A stretch of DNA of 13,723 nt from an uncultured Spirochaetota bacterium (lineage in GTDB: Bacteria; Spirochaetota; UBA4802; UBA5368), in contig CALMJO010000584.1 in the NCBI GenBank assembly GCA_937864375.1, positions 1-13,723 of the forward strand, written 5' to 3'. Positions 6,721-13,677 of the stretch are shown here, in pieces. The notes under the pieces are model-generated. The model saw only the letters and a program-made list of their open reading frames with translations, made no database searches and was not told the origin of the DNA. The translations under genes and the position numbers were made by a program. Position 1 is the first letter of the stretch, and each line of letters opens with the position of its first letter.

Positions 6721-7380
6721 ATGGCGCGTTTCGTCGACCTGAGTCACGAGATCGAGGACGGGATGGTGACCTACAAGGGGCTTCCCGCCCCCGTAATCAC
6801 CGAGTACATGGGCTTCGATGCCTCGCACGCGCACTACGCGCAGGGGACCGAGTTCACCATTGGAAAGATCCAGATGGTCGCGAACACCGGGACCTACCTG
6901 GATTCCCCCTATCACCGGTTCCGCGCCGGGAAGGACCTGGCCGCGCTCCCGCTCTCCTCGCTCGCCGACCTGCCGGGAGTGTGCGTGGACGCCACGGACG
7001 GGATGACGGCGATCGACGCGTCGTATTTCTCCGGGCGTGCGCTCGCGGGAAAAGCGGTGATCGTCCGGACCGGGTGGGACGAGCACTGGCGCACCGAGCG
7101 GTATTTCTCGGGCCACCCGCACCTCACCCGCGGCGCCGCGGAGCTCCTGGCGCGTGAGGGCGCCGCGCTCGTGGGGATCGATTCCTGCAACATAGACAGC
7201 TCCGCCGACCCCGCGCGCCCCGTGCACACGGTCCTCCTGGGCGCGGGTATCCCCATAGTGGAGCACCTGTGCGGACTGGATCCCCTCGTGGGAAAAGCAT
7301 TCCACTTCTTCGCGGTGCCGCCCCGCGTGAAGCGCATGGGCTCGTTCCCGGTGAGGGCCTTCGCGATCATCCAGGGATGA
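6721..7380 (+). CDS. Cyclase / kynurenine-formamidase-family metal-dependent hydrolase
   Basis: A 219-residue protein of the cyclase family (KynB, isatin hydrolase relatives). Recognisable blocks are FVDLSHEIEDGMVTYKGLP (4-22), VANTGTYLDSPYHRF (53-67), VIVRTGWDEHW (114-124), VGIDSCNIDSSADP (151-164), HTVLL (169-173) and IPIVEHL (177-183). The family usually has HxGTHxDxPxH. Here the first two His, normally metal ligands, are Asn55 and Tyr59, while Asp61 and His65 remain. This may mark a separate subfamily with altered metal binding. The substrate is unknown; arylformamidase activity should not be assumed. The ATG at 6721 is preceded by GGAGGG (6711-6716), and the protein then starts at the conserved block. 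In-frame extension upstream is composition noise. It appears monocistronic; no clear hairpin terminator follows directly. Confidence 0.9.
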   Translation: MARFVDLSHEIEDGMVTYKGLPAPVITEYMGFDASHAHYAQGTEFTIGKIQMVANTGTYLDSPYHRFRAGKDLAALPLSSLADLPGVCVDATDGMTAIDASYFSGRALAGKAVIVRTGWDEHWRTERYFSGHPHLTRGAAELLAREGAALVGIDSCNIDSSADPARPVHTVLLGAGIPIVEHLCGLDPLVGKAFHFFAVPPRVKRMGSFPVRAFAIIQG

Positions 7381-7488
7381 GACCGCTTTTTACGGGATGC
7401 ATTGCATAAAACCGCACCTGGTACAATGAGCTTTAAGTGCCGGGAGATGGATGCATCGGAAGAGATAAAGGCGGTGGGGTCCGATGGT

Positions 7489-7507
7489 GTGGCTCGTAAC
7501 GGGCCAC
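7489..7507. repeat. 19-bp imperfect palindrome
   Basis: GTGGCTCGTAACGGGCCAC is symmetric around base 7498 except for one mismatched pair (7494/7502). It sits about 110 bp after the cyclase gene and 215 bp before the next gene. It could be an operator for a dimeric regulator, or a weak hairpin downstream of the cyclase gene, with TTTT only at 7514-7517. Confidence 0.35.
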
Positions 7508-7612
7508 CGGTAATTTTGTCGCTCAACTTTTATTCAAATCATTTTCATTATCTCCTCATCTCTTCAAATCCCCCTCTCCCCTTGGGTTCTATTCTGGCTT
7601 GAAAACGCCCGG

Positions 7613-7633
7613 CAGCGGCTGCAGTGGCCGCTG
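7613..7633. repeat. Inverted repeat CAGCGGC-N7-GCCGCTG
   Basis: Perfect 7-bp arms at 7613-7619 and 7627-7633 are separated by 7 bp. They lie just upstream of an AT-rich patch in the region expected to hold the promoter of the TPR lipoprotein operon. It is a candidate operator or hairpin; no U-run follows. Confidence 0.35.
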
Positions 7634-7673
7634 AGCTGTGCTAATATTACTTGATATTTTCCCGTGCGCGGTG

Positions 7674-7689
7674 TTCCTGTTATCAGGAA
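7674..7689. repeat. Inverted repeat TTCCTG-TTAT-CAGGAA in the lipoprotein leader
   Basis: Perfect 6-bp arms (7674-7679, 7684-7689) flank a 4-nt spacer, ending 33 nt before the ATG at 7723. Depending on where transcription starts, it is either an operator or a short mRNA hairpin. Confidence 0.35.
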
Positions 7690-7722
7690 TCATTCATACC
7701 ATATGCATTCACGGAGGTGCCG

Positions 7723-8472
7723 ATGAAACCGCTTTTGCGATTATGCCTGTGCGCAATTGCATGCGCGCTGGCTGTCGCCGCTCCCGCCTGTAAAAAGGGC
7801 GAGAAGGCGATCCTGGAGGACAGCTGGAAGCTCTCGGAGAAGGCCGCGATCAACCAGGAGCTTAAAAAACTGAAAGACTCGCTCGCGGGCGCCGTGGACG
7901 ATTTCGAGCGGGCGTCCATCCACCGGAAGATCTCCTCGATCGAGTCCGAGAAGGGCGACGCGTCGAGCGCCATGAAGTCCGCGCTCGAATCCATCAAGTA
8001 CTATCCCAACAGCGCCGAGGCGCACTACCTGCTGGGCAAGACCTACCTCGCCGGCGGGCGCTACAAGGACGCCGAGGGCGAGCTCATGACCGCAGTCGAC
8101 CTTGACCCGAAGCTCGCCCCCGCGCACTTCGAGCTGGGAAACTACCACTACAAGATGCGCAACTACCAGGCGGCCATCGCGAGCTACCAGAGCGCCGTGC
8201 AGCTCGACGGCACGAACTTCCAGGCATTCAACAACCTTGGCGCCATGTACTACCAGACCGGGAACGCCGCCATGGCCGAGCAGAATTTCAGGAAGGTCCT
8301 GGAGCTCAAGCCCGACTACGCCAGCGCCTACAAGAACCTGGGCATCCTTTACGAGCTCAAGATGGGAAGGAGCGCCGAGGCGCTCGCGCAGTACAGGAAG
8401 TACCTCGAGGTGAGCCCGAACGCGCGCGATCGCGGCGCGGTGAAGCTCTGGATCCACAAGCTGGGGGGTTGA
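7723..8472 (+). CDS. TPR-repeat lipoprotein
   Basis: A 249-residue protein. The signal peptide MKPLLRLCLCAIACALAVAAPAC has a plausible lipobox (A-P-A-C), giving lipidated Cys23. Residues about 28-90 form a charged helical stretch. Four canonical TPR units follow at about 97-130, 131-164, 165-198 and 199-233, each with the Gly/Tyr/Ala pattern (for example AHYLLGKTYLAGGRYKDAE and AFNNLGAMYYQTGNAAMAE). It probably serves as a membrane-tethered periplasmic scaffold; the partner is most likely the product of the next gene, whose ATG is only 2 nt beyond this stop. The ATG at 7723 is chosen because GGAGGT (7713-7718) precedes it and the signal peptide begins there. A longer frame from 7651 would bury the signal peptide. 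Confidence 0.9.
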   Translation: MKPLLRLCLCAIACALAVAAPACKKGEKAILEDSWKLSEKAAINQELKKLKDSLAGAVDDFERASIHRKISSIESEKGDASSAMKSALESIKYYPNSAEAHYLLGKTYLAGGRYKDAEGELMTAVDLDPKLAPAHFELGNYHYKMRNYQAAIASYQSAVQLDGTNFQAFNNLGAMYYQTGNAAMAEQNFRKVLELKPDYASAYKNLGILYELKMGRSAEALAQYRKYLEVSPNARDRGAVKLWIHKLGG

Positions 8473-8474
8473 CC

Positions 8475-9974
8475 ATGAAAGGTAAATTTCGTATAACGCT
8501 GATCGCACTTGCAATCACGGCGCTCGGCGCCGCGGCATGGTCGCAGGCGAAATCCATAAAGATCGCAGTCGCCTCATTCGAGCTCCTCACCGCCGAGGCC
8601 GACGCCGAAAAGCCCGGCGAGGCTGCCGCGCAGCTCATAGAGTCGAACCTGGGCTCGCTCAAACAGTTCCAGCTGCGCAAGTCCGGCGAGATCGAGGGCT
8701 ACGTGAAGAAGCTCGAGCTCGCGCAGGCGGGCGCCGCAAATCCCGACGAGCTCAAGGGCGCGGGCGAGGCGCTCAAGATCAACTACATCGCCGTGGGCTC
8801 CATTTCGCGGTTCGGCGCGCTCTACCAGGTGGACGTGCGCACCGTGAACGTGGACGACTGGAGCATCGTGCATTCGTCGGGCATCGATTCCTATGCGATC
8901 GACTCCGCCTGCCGCTACGTGAACAAGGACATCCAGATCACCTTCACGGGCGAGGAGCTCGCGGGCAAGGAGAAGCAGGGTGCCGACAAGACCACGGTCA
9001 CCGTCTATGCGTTTGAAGATTCGAACGTGATGGCCCAGGGTGCGGGTTACGGCGGCGCGTTCGCCGAGATGCTGAACAGCGAGTTGGGCGCGCTCAGGAA
9101 GCTTTCAGTCATCGAGCGCACGCACTCCAAGGCCCTCATCAACGAGAAGGCCCTCGAGATGGCGGGAATCATAGAGAACAACGACGCGGACTCCTACCTG
9201 CGGGTGCGCGGCATCGCCTACCGGCTCACCGGCGGGATTCGCGTGTTCAAGGACGTGACGTGCATCGCCTACGAGCTCGTGAGCACCGAAACGGGCGCTC
9301 CTGCGCTCATGGGATACACGGAGATCGCGGGGCTCGACGCGCTGAGGCCCGTTGCGCGCCATATCGCGCGGTTCGTGGAGGAGGCGCTGAACAACAGGAT
9401 CGGGACCCTGAAGCTCGTCGCCGACCCTGCGAACGCGGAGGTCCTCATAGACGGCCTTCCCGCCGGGACGGCGCCGGTCCTCACCTTCCTGGCAAGGGGC
9501 TCCCACCAGATCAAGGTATCCTACCGCGGATACGAAACCGCGGTGAAGGACGTCGCGGTCGAGCCCAAAACGGTGAACGTGGTCGAGGTCAAGCTCGAAC
9601 GGCTCTCGCGCAAGCTCCTTGACGAGGCGCTCCTCCTTGAGCGGCTGAACAACTGGGAGGCCGCGGTCGCGAAATACCAGGAATTCATCGAGCGCTACAG
9701 CGAGACCGAGGAGGCCAACGAGGCCTATTATCGCAAGGGACACGTGCTGCAAAACTATATGGCGAAGTACCAGGACGCGCTGGCGGTATTCGAGGCGCTC
9801 ATAAAGCGCTACCCGGATGCCATGACCCGCGCCGAGGCGTACTTCGGGCTCGCGAAGACGTACACCGCCATGGGCAATACAGCGAAGGCGCGGGAGTCGC
9901 TTTCCATTCTCATTGAAAAATTCCCCGATTCCTTCGCCGCGGAGGAGGGACGTCTCATGCTCGGCGGCCGGTAG
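8475..9974 (+). CDS. Secreted CsgG-like / PEGA / TPR envelope protein
   Basis: A 499-residue protein. Residues 1-25 are a Sec signal peptide (ITLIALAITALGAAAWSQA) without a lipobox Cys. Residues about 28-140 (SIKIAVASFELL, then LKINYIAVGSISRFGALYQVDVRTVNV) and about 174-300 (TVTVYAFEDSN, SVIERTHSKALINEKALEM) each have the look of a CsgG/LpoB-type fold. Residues 309-374 form a PEGA domain (GTLKLVADPANAEVLIDGLPAG). Residues about 380-490 are TPR-like helices of the YbgF/BamD kind, with ending IEKFPDSFAAEEGRLMLGG. No enzyme motif is visible. It is likely a periplasmic assembly or binding protein working with the TPR lipoprotein encoded 2 nt upstream. The ATG at 8475 has only a G-run (8463-8468) as SD, so coupling is probable. 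A TTG at 8469 is a less likely start. The operon is closed by the terminator at 10030. Confidence 0.88.
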   Translation: MKGKFRITLIALAITALGAAAWSQAKSIKIAVASFELLTAEADAEKPGEAAAQLIESNLGSLKQFQLRKSGEIEGYVKKLELAQAGAANPDELKGAGEALKINYIAVGSISRFGALYQVDVRTVNVDDWSIVHSSGIDSYAIDSACRYVNKDIQITFTGEELAGKEKQGADKTTVTVYAFEDSNVMAQGAGYGGAFAEMLNSELGALRKLSVIERTHSKALINEKALEMAGIIENNDADSYLRVRGIAYRLTGGIRVFKDVTCIAYELVSTETGAPALMGYTEIAGLDALRPVARHIARFVEEALNNRIGTLKLVADPANAEVLIDGLPAGTAPVLTFLARGSHQIKVSYRGYETAVKDVAVEPKTVNVVEVKLERLSRKLLDEALLLERLNNWEAAVAKYQEFIERYSETEEANEAYYRKGHVLQNYMAKYQDALAVFEALIKRYPDAMTRAEAYFGLAKTYTAMGNTAKARESLSILIEKFPDSFAAEEGRLMLGGR

Positions 9975-10151
9975 GGACCGAGGATGAATAATAAAGTATA
10001 ATTATCTACTTACCATCCATTGTGTGGAGAACTATCGCAAACCCGTGCTGCGATAGTTTTTTCTTTTTCGAAGTAAAAATTGTTCACCAGGCAAGCCCGC
10101 GGATCGTAGTAAATGCAGTGAATCAAATAAACATGCAGGCACGTTGGAACA
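9975..10151 (+). other. Intergenic region with terminator after the envelope operon
   Basis: This 177-bp region contains a perfect TATAAT (9997-10002) without a good -35, then the intrinsic terminator at 10030-10068. A lower-GC stretch runs up to the small gene at 10152. No coding sequence is seen. Confidence 0.5.
10030..10068 (+). terminator. Intrinsic terminator of the TPR lipoprotein/CsgG-PEGA operon
   Basis: AACTATCGCA (10030-10039) pairs perfectly with TGCGATAGTT (10049-10058) across a 9-nt loop. A T-rich run interrupted by a single C follows through 10068. It lies 56 bp after the stop codon. This is the clearest terminator in the window. Confidence 0.92.
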
Positions 10152-10619
10152 ATGGTAACGACTTCGATCAATATGAGCCCTGGAACTCGGGCTGCGGTTG
10201 CCGCCCTGGCGGTTATGCTCGGTATCGCTCAGCGCGATGTGATAATTGAACTCCTTAAAAGGCTGATGAGGGACGTAAACCGACGTCTTGGCGGCTTTAC
10301 CGGGGTCAGGTATCAACCGGCGCTCAAGGAGGGTGAATGGTATCCCTTCTGTATTCGATTCAAGAAGGAGGAGTACGAATTTTATACCGATTTAAGAAAA
10401 ATCTGCAAGCTGACGGTTTCGTACCTGGTAGCGATAGCCGTGCAGGAGTACATGCTTGAAATCCTGGGGAGTAACCGCAAAAGAGTAATTAACTATATCT
10501 TTCCCCGCGATTGTGCGCTCAGTATTCGAGTTGTTGACCAGGTAAGATGCTGGCAGTTTTACTGGGGAAAACCGCCCCCACTTGCACGAGCCCGCCCGCC
10601 CGAAAAACGTATCCGATAA
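10152..10619 (+). CDS. Small protein with two predicted ribbon-helix-helix motifs, putative DNA-binding
   Basis: A 155-residue frame in DNA visibly lower in GC than its neighbours. Residues about 3-40 (TSINMSPGTRAAVAALAVMLG, then RDVIIELLKRLM) fit a strand-helix-helix RHH pattern. Residues about 63-101 (WYPFCIRFKKEEYEFYTDL, then CKLTVSYLVAIAVQEYM) fit a second. RHH proteins normally dimerise to make one DNA-binding unit; two in one chain, as in TraY of the F plasmid, would form that unit alone. A weak resemblance to leptospiral DUF1564 proteins (RYQ followed by an RHH-like block) is possible. The SD is poor (GGA at 10146-10148), and a second ATG at 10173 is an alternative start. The last 25 or so residues look non-conserved and run into the trpA terminator. 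It is flanked by terminators and looks monocistronic. Function unknown. Confidence 0.6.
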   Translation: MVTTSINMSPGTRAAVAALAVMLGIAQRDVIIELLKRLMRDVNRRLGGFTGVRYQPALKEGEWYPFCIRFKKEEYEFYTDLRKICKLTVSYLVAIAVQEYMLEILGSNRKRVINYIFPRDCALSIRVVDQVRCWQFYWGKPPPLARARPPEKRIR

Positions 10620-10666
10620 AACCGCCCACTCCGGAAATGCTTATCGGCACTTCTCCGGAAAGGGCG
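10617..10666 (-). terminator. Structured intrinsic terminator after trpA
   Basis: Read on the minus strand, the outer arms CGCCC/GGGCG (10666-10662 with 10627-10623) enclose TCCGGA/TCCGGA (10659-10654 with 10635-10630). Those enclose AGTGC/GCATT (10651-10647 with 10640-10636, one G-U) around a 6-nt loop. Small internal loops lie between the blocks, and TTTT follows at 10621-10618. It starts 18 bp after the trpA stop and overlaps the stop of the convergent small gene. Confidence 0.6.
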
Positions 10667-10683
10667 CTTGGAACGACCCGGTT

Positions 10684-11445
10684 TCATACGCCGGCAGCCA
10701 CTTCGCCCGGAAGCTCCTCGCGGAGACGGGCCACGAACCCGTTGAAACCTTCAACGCCCTGGTCCGTAAGCAACTCGACGAGTCGTGTCCCCATTATAAA
10801 GCCGTCGGCATGTCCGAGCGCGGCCTTCGCGTGGGAAACGGTGCGCACTCCGAAGCCGAGCACTACCGGCACGGAGCTCGCCGAGCGCGCATGCGCGATA
10901 ACCGCGGACGTGTCCGTGTCTATCGACAGGTCTCCCCCGGTGATGCCGCGCATTGACACCGCGTAAAGGAATCCCCTGGCCTCGGCGGCATACCGTGCGG
11001 CCTGGTCCGGAGTGTTTTCAGGAGTGATGAAGTGAACATAACGGATGCCCTCCGCGGAAAGCGGTTCCTTGAACCGCGTGCTTTCATCGAAGGGAACATC
11101 CGGGATGATCACCCCGTGAACGCCCAGGTCGGCGCAGGTGCGCGCAAAGCGCGCAGTGCCGCGCGCATAAACATGATTCGCGTAAAGCATGAGGTATATA
11201 TGCTTTCCCGAGGGCATGCGCGCGGCAATCTTGCCCACGCTTTCGAGCACCGCATCAGGGGTGACTCCGCGCTCGATCGCGGCGTGAGCCGCATTGCTGA
11301 TAACGGGGCCGTCGGCAATCGGGTCCGAAAAGGGAATCCCCACCTCGAGAAAATCAAAGTATTCGAGTCCGGAAAGCGCGGCATCTATGAATTTTTCACT
11401 ATCAGGATAGTTGCCCATCAGGTAGCAGCCATTGTATGGTTTCAT
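10684..11445 (-). CDS. trpA: Tryptophan synthase alpha chain
   Basis: A 253-residue TIM-barrel subunit that cleaves indole-3-glycerol phosphate to indole and glyceraldehyde-3-phosphate (EC 4.2.1.20). The active-site block FLEVGIPFSDPIADGP (32-47) supplies the two catalytic acids, Glu34 and Asp45, equivalent to E. coli Glu49 and Asp60. ADLGVHGVIIPDVP, YAVSMRGITGG and LGFGVRT are the usual later strands and phosphate-binding loops. Compared with E. coli the N-terminus is about 15 residues shorter: the first helix is missing and the protein begins almost at strand 1. That start is firmly placed: ATG at 11445 overlaps the trpB stop by 4 nt (ATGA) and has AAAGGAGG (11460-11453) 7 nt upstream. It is the last gene of the trp operon here and is followed by a terminator. 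Confidence 0.97.
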   Translation of the reverse strand: MKPYNGCYLMGNYPDSEKFIDAALSGLEYFDFLEVGIPFSDPIADGPVISNAAHAAIERGVTPDAVLESVGKIAARMPSGKHIYLMLYANHVYARGTARFARTCADLGVHGVIIPDVPFDESTRFKEPLSAEGIRYVHFITPENTPDQAARYAAEARGFLYAVSMRGITGGDLSIDTDTSAVIAHARSASSVPVVLGFGVRTVSHAKAALGHADGFIMGTRLVELLTDQGVEGFNGFVARLREELPGEVAAGV

Positions 11446-12626
11446 ATTCCAGCCTCCTTTAATATCGTGTCCAGGTCCTTGTCGCCCCTTCCCGAGAGGT
11501 TGACGATGACGCTCCGGTTTTTAAACTGCCTGCGGTTGGAGAGCACATAGCCCAGCGCATGGCTCGACTCGAGCGCGGGGATGATTCCCTCGGCGCGGGT
11601 GAGGGCGAGGCACGCCACCAGCGCGTCGCGGTCGCTGCACGTCGCATAACGCGCGAGCTTTTCGTCTTTCCAGTAGCTGTGTTCGGGGCCCACCGACGGG
11701 TAATCGAGCCCAGCGGAAATCGAGTGCACGGGGTCCATCTGGCCGTGCCTGTTCTGCAGCAGCATCGTCAGGCAGCCGTGCAGTATTCCCTCGGTGCCGT
11801 AGGTGAGGGAAGCGCTGTGGTCCCCGGGCGCGTAGGAGCGCCCTCCGGCCTCGACGCCTATGAGATCCACGCCGCTGCCGATGAACTCGTGGAAGAGGCC
11901 TGCTGCGTTGCTTCCCCCGCCCACGCACGCTACCGCCGCGTCGGGGTCGCTCCCGGTCTGGGCGCGCATCTGCGCCCGCGCCTCACGCCCTATCACCGAC
12001 TGGAAGTCGCGCACGATCATGGGAAAGGGATGCGGCCCCGCGACCGAGCCCAGCAGGTAATGTGTACCTGTGCAGTTCTTTACCCAGTCGCGCATCGCCT
12101 CGTTGACGGAGTCCTTGAGGGTCTTCCCGCCCGCGGTGACCGGAACGACGCGCGCGCCCAGGAGCTTCATGCGCTTTACGTTGGGCATCTGCCTCTCGAT
12201 GTCGGTCTCGCCCATGTAGATGACGCACTCCATGTCCATGAGCGCGGCCACCGTCGCGGTCGCCACCCCATGCTGGCCCGCGCCCGTCTCGGCGACGAGG
12301 CGTCGCTTGCCCATGTAGCGCGCGAGCATCGCCTGCCCGAGCGTGTTGTTTAGCTTGTGCGCACCCGTGTGGAGCAGGTCTTCCCTTTTGAGATAAATCC
12401 GCACTCCCGTGGCGCTCGAAATGTGCTTGGCGTGATACAGGGGCGTGGGCCTTCCCGCGTAGCTGGAAAGCATGTCGTCTAACGTTTTCAGTGCGTCCGC
12501 GTCGGCGCGGAACGCGGTATACGCCTCCTCAAGGGCGGCGAGGGTGTTGGCGAGCGTCTCAGGAACGAATCGGCCGCCAAAATTCCCAAAGTATCCGCGC
12601 GCGTCAGGCATGGTGAGTGCGGTCAT
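11442..12626 (-). CDS. trpB: Tryptophan synthase beta chain
   Basis: A 394-residue PLP enzyme condensing indole with serine to tryptophan (EC 4.2.1.20), forming the alpha2beta2 complex with TrpA. It starts with the conserved GYFGNFGGRFVPE (11-23). REDLLHTGAHKLNNTLGQ (81-98) carries the PLP lysine, Lys91. AETGAGQHG (112-120) contains Glu113, the catalytic acid equivalent to E. coli Glu109. CVGGGSNAAG (234-243) binds the PLP phosphate. SISAGLDYPSVGPEH and NLSGRGDKD complete the family pattern. This is the standard TrpB1 type, expected to depend on TrpA. The ATG at 12626 lies 23 nt inside the end of trpF and is preceded by AGGAGG (12638-12633) 6 nt upstream, so translation is coupled. Confidence 0.98.
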   Translation of the reverse strand: MTALTMPDARGYFGNFGGRFVPETLANTLAALEEAYTAFRADADALKTLDDMLSSYAGRPTPLYHAKHISSATGVRIYLKREDLLHTGAHKLNNTLGQAMLARYMGKRRLVAETGAGQHGVATATVAALMDMECVIYMGETDIERQMPNVKRMKLLGARVVPVTAGGKTLKDSVNEAMRDWVKNCTGTHYLLGSVAGPHPFPMIVRDFQSVIGREARAQMRAQTGSDPDAAVACVGGGSNAAGLFHEFIGSGVDLIGVEAGGRSYAPGDHSASLTYGTEGILHGCLTMLLQNRHGQMDPVHSISAGLDYPSVGPEHSYWKDEKLARYATCSDRDALVACLALTRAEGIIPALESSHALGYVLSNRRQFKNRSVIVNLSGRGDKDLDTILKEAGI

Positions 12627-13239
12627 GGTGAGCCTCCTGTACTTGTTTAATAAGCGATGCCATTTTCATGGACGATTTTATTCCAGGCGCGTCTTCAATG
12701 CCGGACGAAACGTCGATGCCGTGGGGACGGGCTACGGACAGGAGAAGCGGCAGCGTGTCCGGCGATATGCCCCCGGCGACGATCGTCGAGTCCAGGAAGG
12801 GGAATCCGGCGAGCATCCCCCAGTCGAACGGGCGTCCCGTCCCGCCGTGGGCGAGCGGAGAGAACGCGTCCAGCAGGATGAGGTCGTCCTTTTCGGGGGG
12901 CGCGATCCTCATCACATCATCGGCCCCGCGCACCCGGTAGGCCCTTATGATCGGTCGGAATCCATGAAGGCAGCGATGCATTTCGTCGTCGTAGACCTGG
13001 ATATGCGAGATGTTCGCGCACTCGCAGATCTCGATGACCTGCTGGGGCGTTGATCCGACGAACACTCCCACGGTGGCGATGGCACTGCCGGCGATCGCGT
13101 CGGTAAGCGTGCGTGCCCGGCCGGCATCCACGCAGCGCGGGGAGCGGGGGTCGAACACGAACCCCGCGGCCGACACGCCCATTGAGGCGGCTGCCGTTAT
13201 GTCCTGGATGCGGGTGAACCCGCAGTACTTAACGAACAT
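12604..13239 (-). CDS. trpF: Phosphoribosylanthranilate isomerase
   Basis: A 211-residue TIM barrel performing the Amadori rearrangement of phosphoribosylanthranilate to CdRP (EC 5.3.1.24). VKYCGFTR (3-10) contains the general base Cys6. ILLDAFSPLAHGGTGRPFDW (121-140) contains the general acid Asp124. IVAGGISPDT and HGIDVSSGIED form the phosphate-binding end of the barrel. The length is normal for a free-standing TrpF, which means TrpC and TrpF are separate here, not fused as in E. coli. The ATG at 13239 overlaps the trpC stop by 11 nt and has AGGGAG 7 nt upstream. The C-terminal tail (EAHHDRTHHA) is non-conserved and overlaps the trpB start region. Confidence 0.96.
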   Translation of the reverse strand: MFVKYCGFTRIQDITAAASMGVSAAGFVFDPRSPRCVDAGRARTLTDAIAGSAIATVGVFVGSTPQQVIEICECANISHIQVYDDEMHRCLHGFRPIIRAYRVRGADDVMRIAPPEKDDLILLDAFSPLAHGGTGRPFDWGMLAGFPFLDSTIVAGGISPDTLPLLLSVARPHGIDVSSGIEDAPGIKSSMKMASLIKQVQEAHHDRTHHA

Positions 13240-13677
13240 CGCACAGCTCCCTGATTTTCTCTCCCGGCGCGGTTGATCTCATGAGCGCGCTTCCCACCAG
13301 GAAGGTCTCCGCTCCCGCGCCCCGGAAGAATTCTATGTCGGTCCGCGATTCGATTCCGCTCGCCAGGATTTTGGTGATCCATGTCGGCGTCGCCTCAAGC
13401 GTACGCGCGGCCTCGTCGCGGTCGATTTTGAGCGATTCGAGATCGCGCGAGTTCACCATGATCACGGAGCATCCCAGGGAGCGCGTGCGCGCGAGTTCCT
13501 CCGCGCGGTGTACCTCCACCAGGGGGAGCATGCCTAAAAACTCGATCCTCCCGTAAAGGGCGCCGAGCTCTGAATCGGTGAGGGCGCGCGCGATGAGGAG
13601 CACCATGTCGGCGCCCGCGCGGCAGGCGCATTCAACCTGCTCTGGAAAGTAGACGAATTCCTTGCACAGCACCGGGA
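13229..13677 (-). CDS. trpC: Indole-3-glycerol-phosphate synthase, N-terminus missing at contig end
   Basis: Only the C-terminal 148 or so codons are present. The frame runs off genomic sequence into adapter at 13678, so the GTG at 13672 is an internal Val codon, not a start. The enzyme (EC 4.1.1.48) closes the indole ring from CdRP. Visible active-site elements are PVLCKEF (the catalytic Lys equivalent to Lys110 of the Sulfolobus enzyme), LPLVEVH (the Glu159 equivalent), VNSRDL (the Asn180 equivalent, with Ser replacing the more usual second Asn) and ASGIES (the Ser211 equivalent). FLVGSALM ends the barrel. The N-terminal part with the ESPS-type block is lost. The gene overlaps trpF by 11 nt and belongs to the operon trpC-trpF-trpB-trpA; trpE, trpG and trpD would be expected further upstream. 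Confidence 0.95.

Larger units (their letters stand above)
7381..7722 (+). other. Gene-free spacer with palindromes and AT-rich patches
   Basis: No convincing gene lies in these 342 bp; a 66-codon open frame at 7402-7602 has no RBS and no recognisable features. Structure seen: an extended -10-like TGGTACAAT at 7419-7427; an imperfect palindrome at 7489-7507; and a pyrimidine-rich stretch at about 7533-7583, containing TTCAAATC twice (7533-7540, 7563-7570). There are also inverted repeats at 7613-7633 and 7674-7689, and a local AT-rich patch at 7641-7660. The promoter of the downstream lipoprotein operon is expected here, but I cannot fix it. TTGATA at 7651-7656 lacks a good -10 at proper spacing. 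Confidence 0.5.

Noticed and set aside
7402..7602. Small 66-codon open frame in the spacer after the cyclase gene
   Set aside because: It has no SD, no motif and no coding-like composition; it spans a palindrome and a pyrimidine tract that look non-coding.
10032..10316. Minus-strand 94-codon frame opposite the terminator and the RHH gene
   Set aside because: It would run through the terminator hairpin, lacks any motif and has no RBS.
11559..12353. Plus-strand open frame (264 codons) over trpB
   Set aside because: It is antisense to a fully conserved trpB and has no recognisable features.
6721..13677. Tryptophan degradation/synthesis link between the formamidase-like gene and the trp operon
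   Set aside because: The genes are more than 3 kb apart, on opposite strands with unrelated genes between, and the enzyme's metal motif is altered, so kynurenine formamidase activity cannot be assumed.
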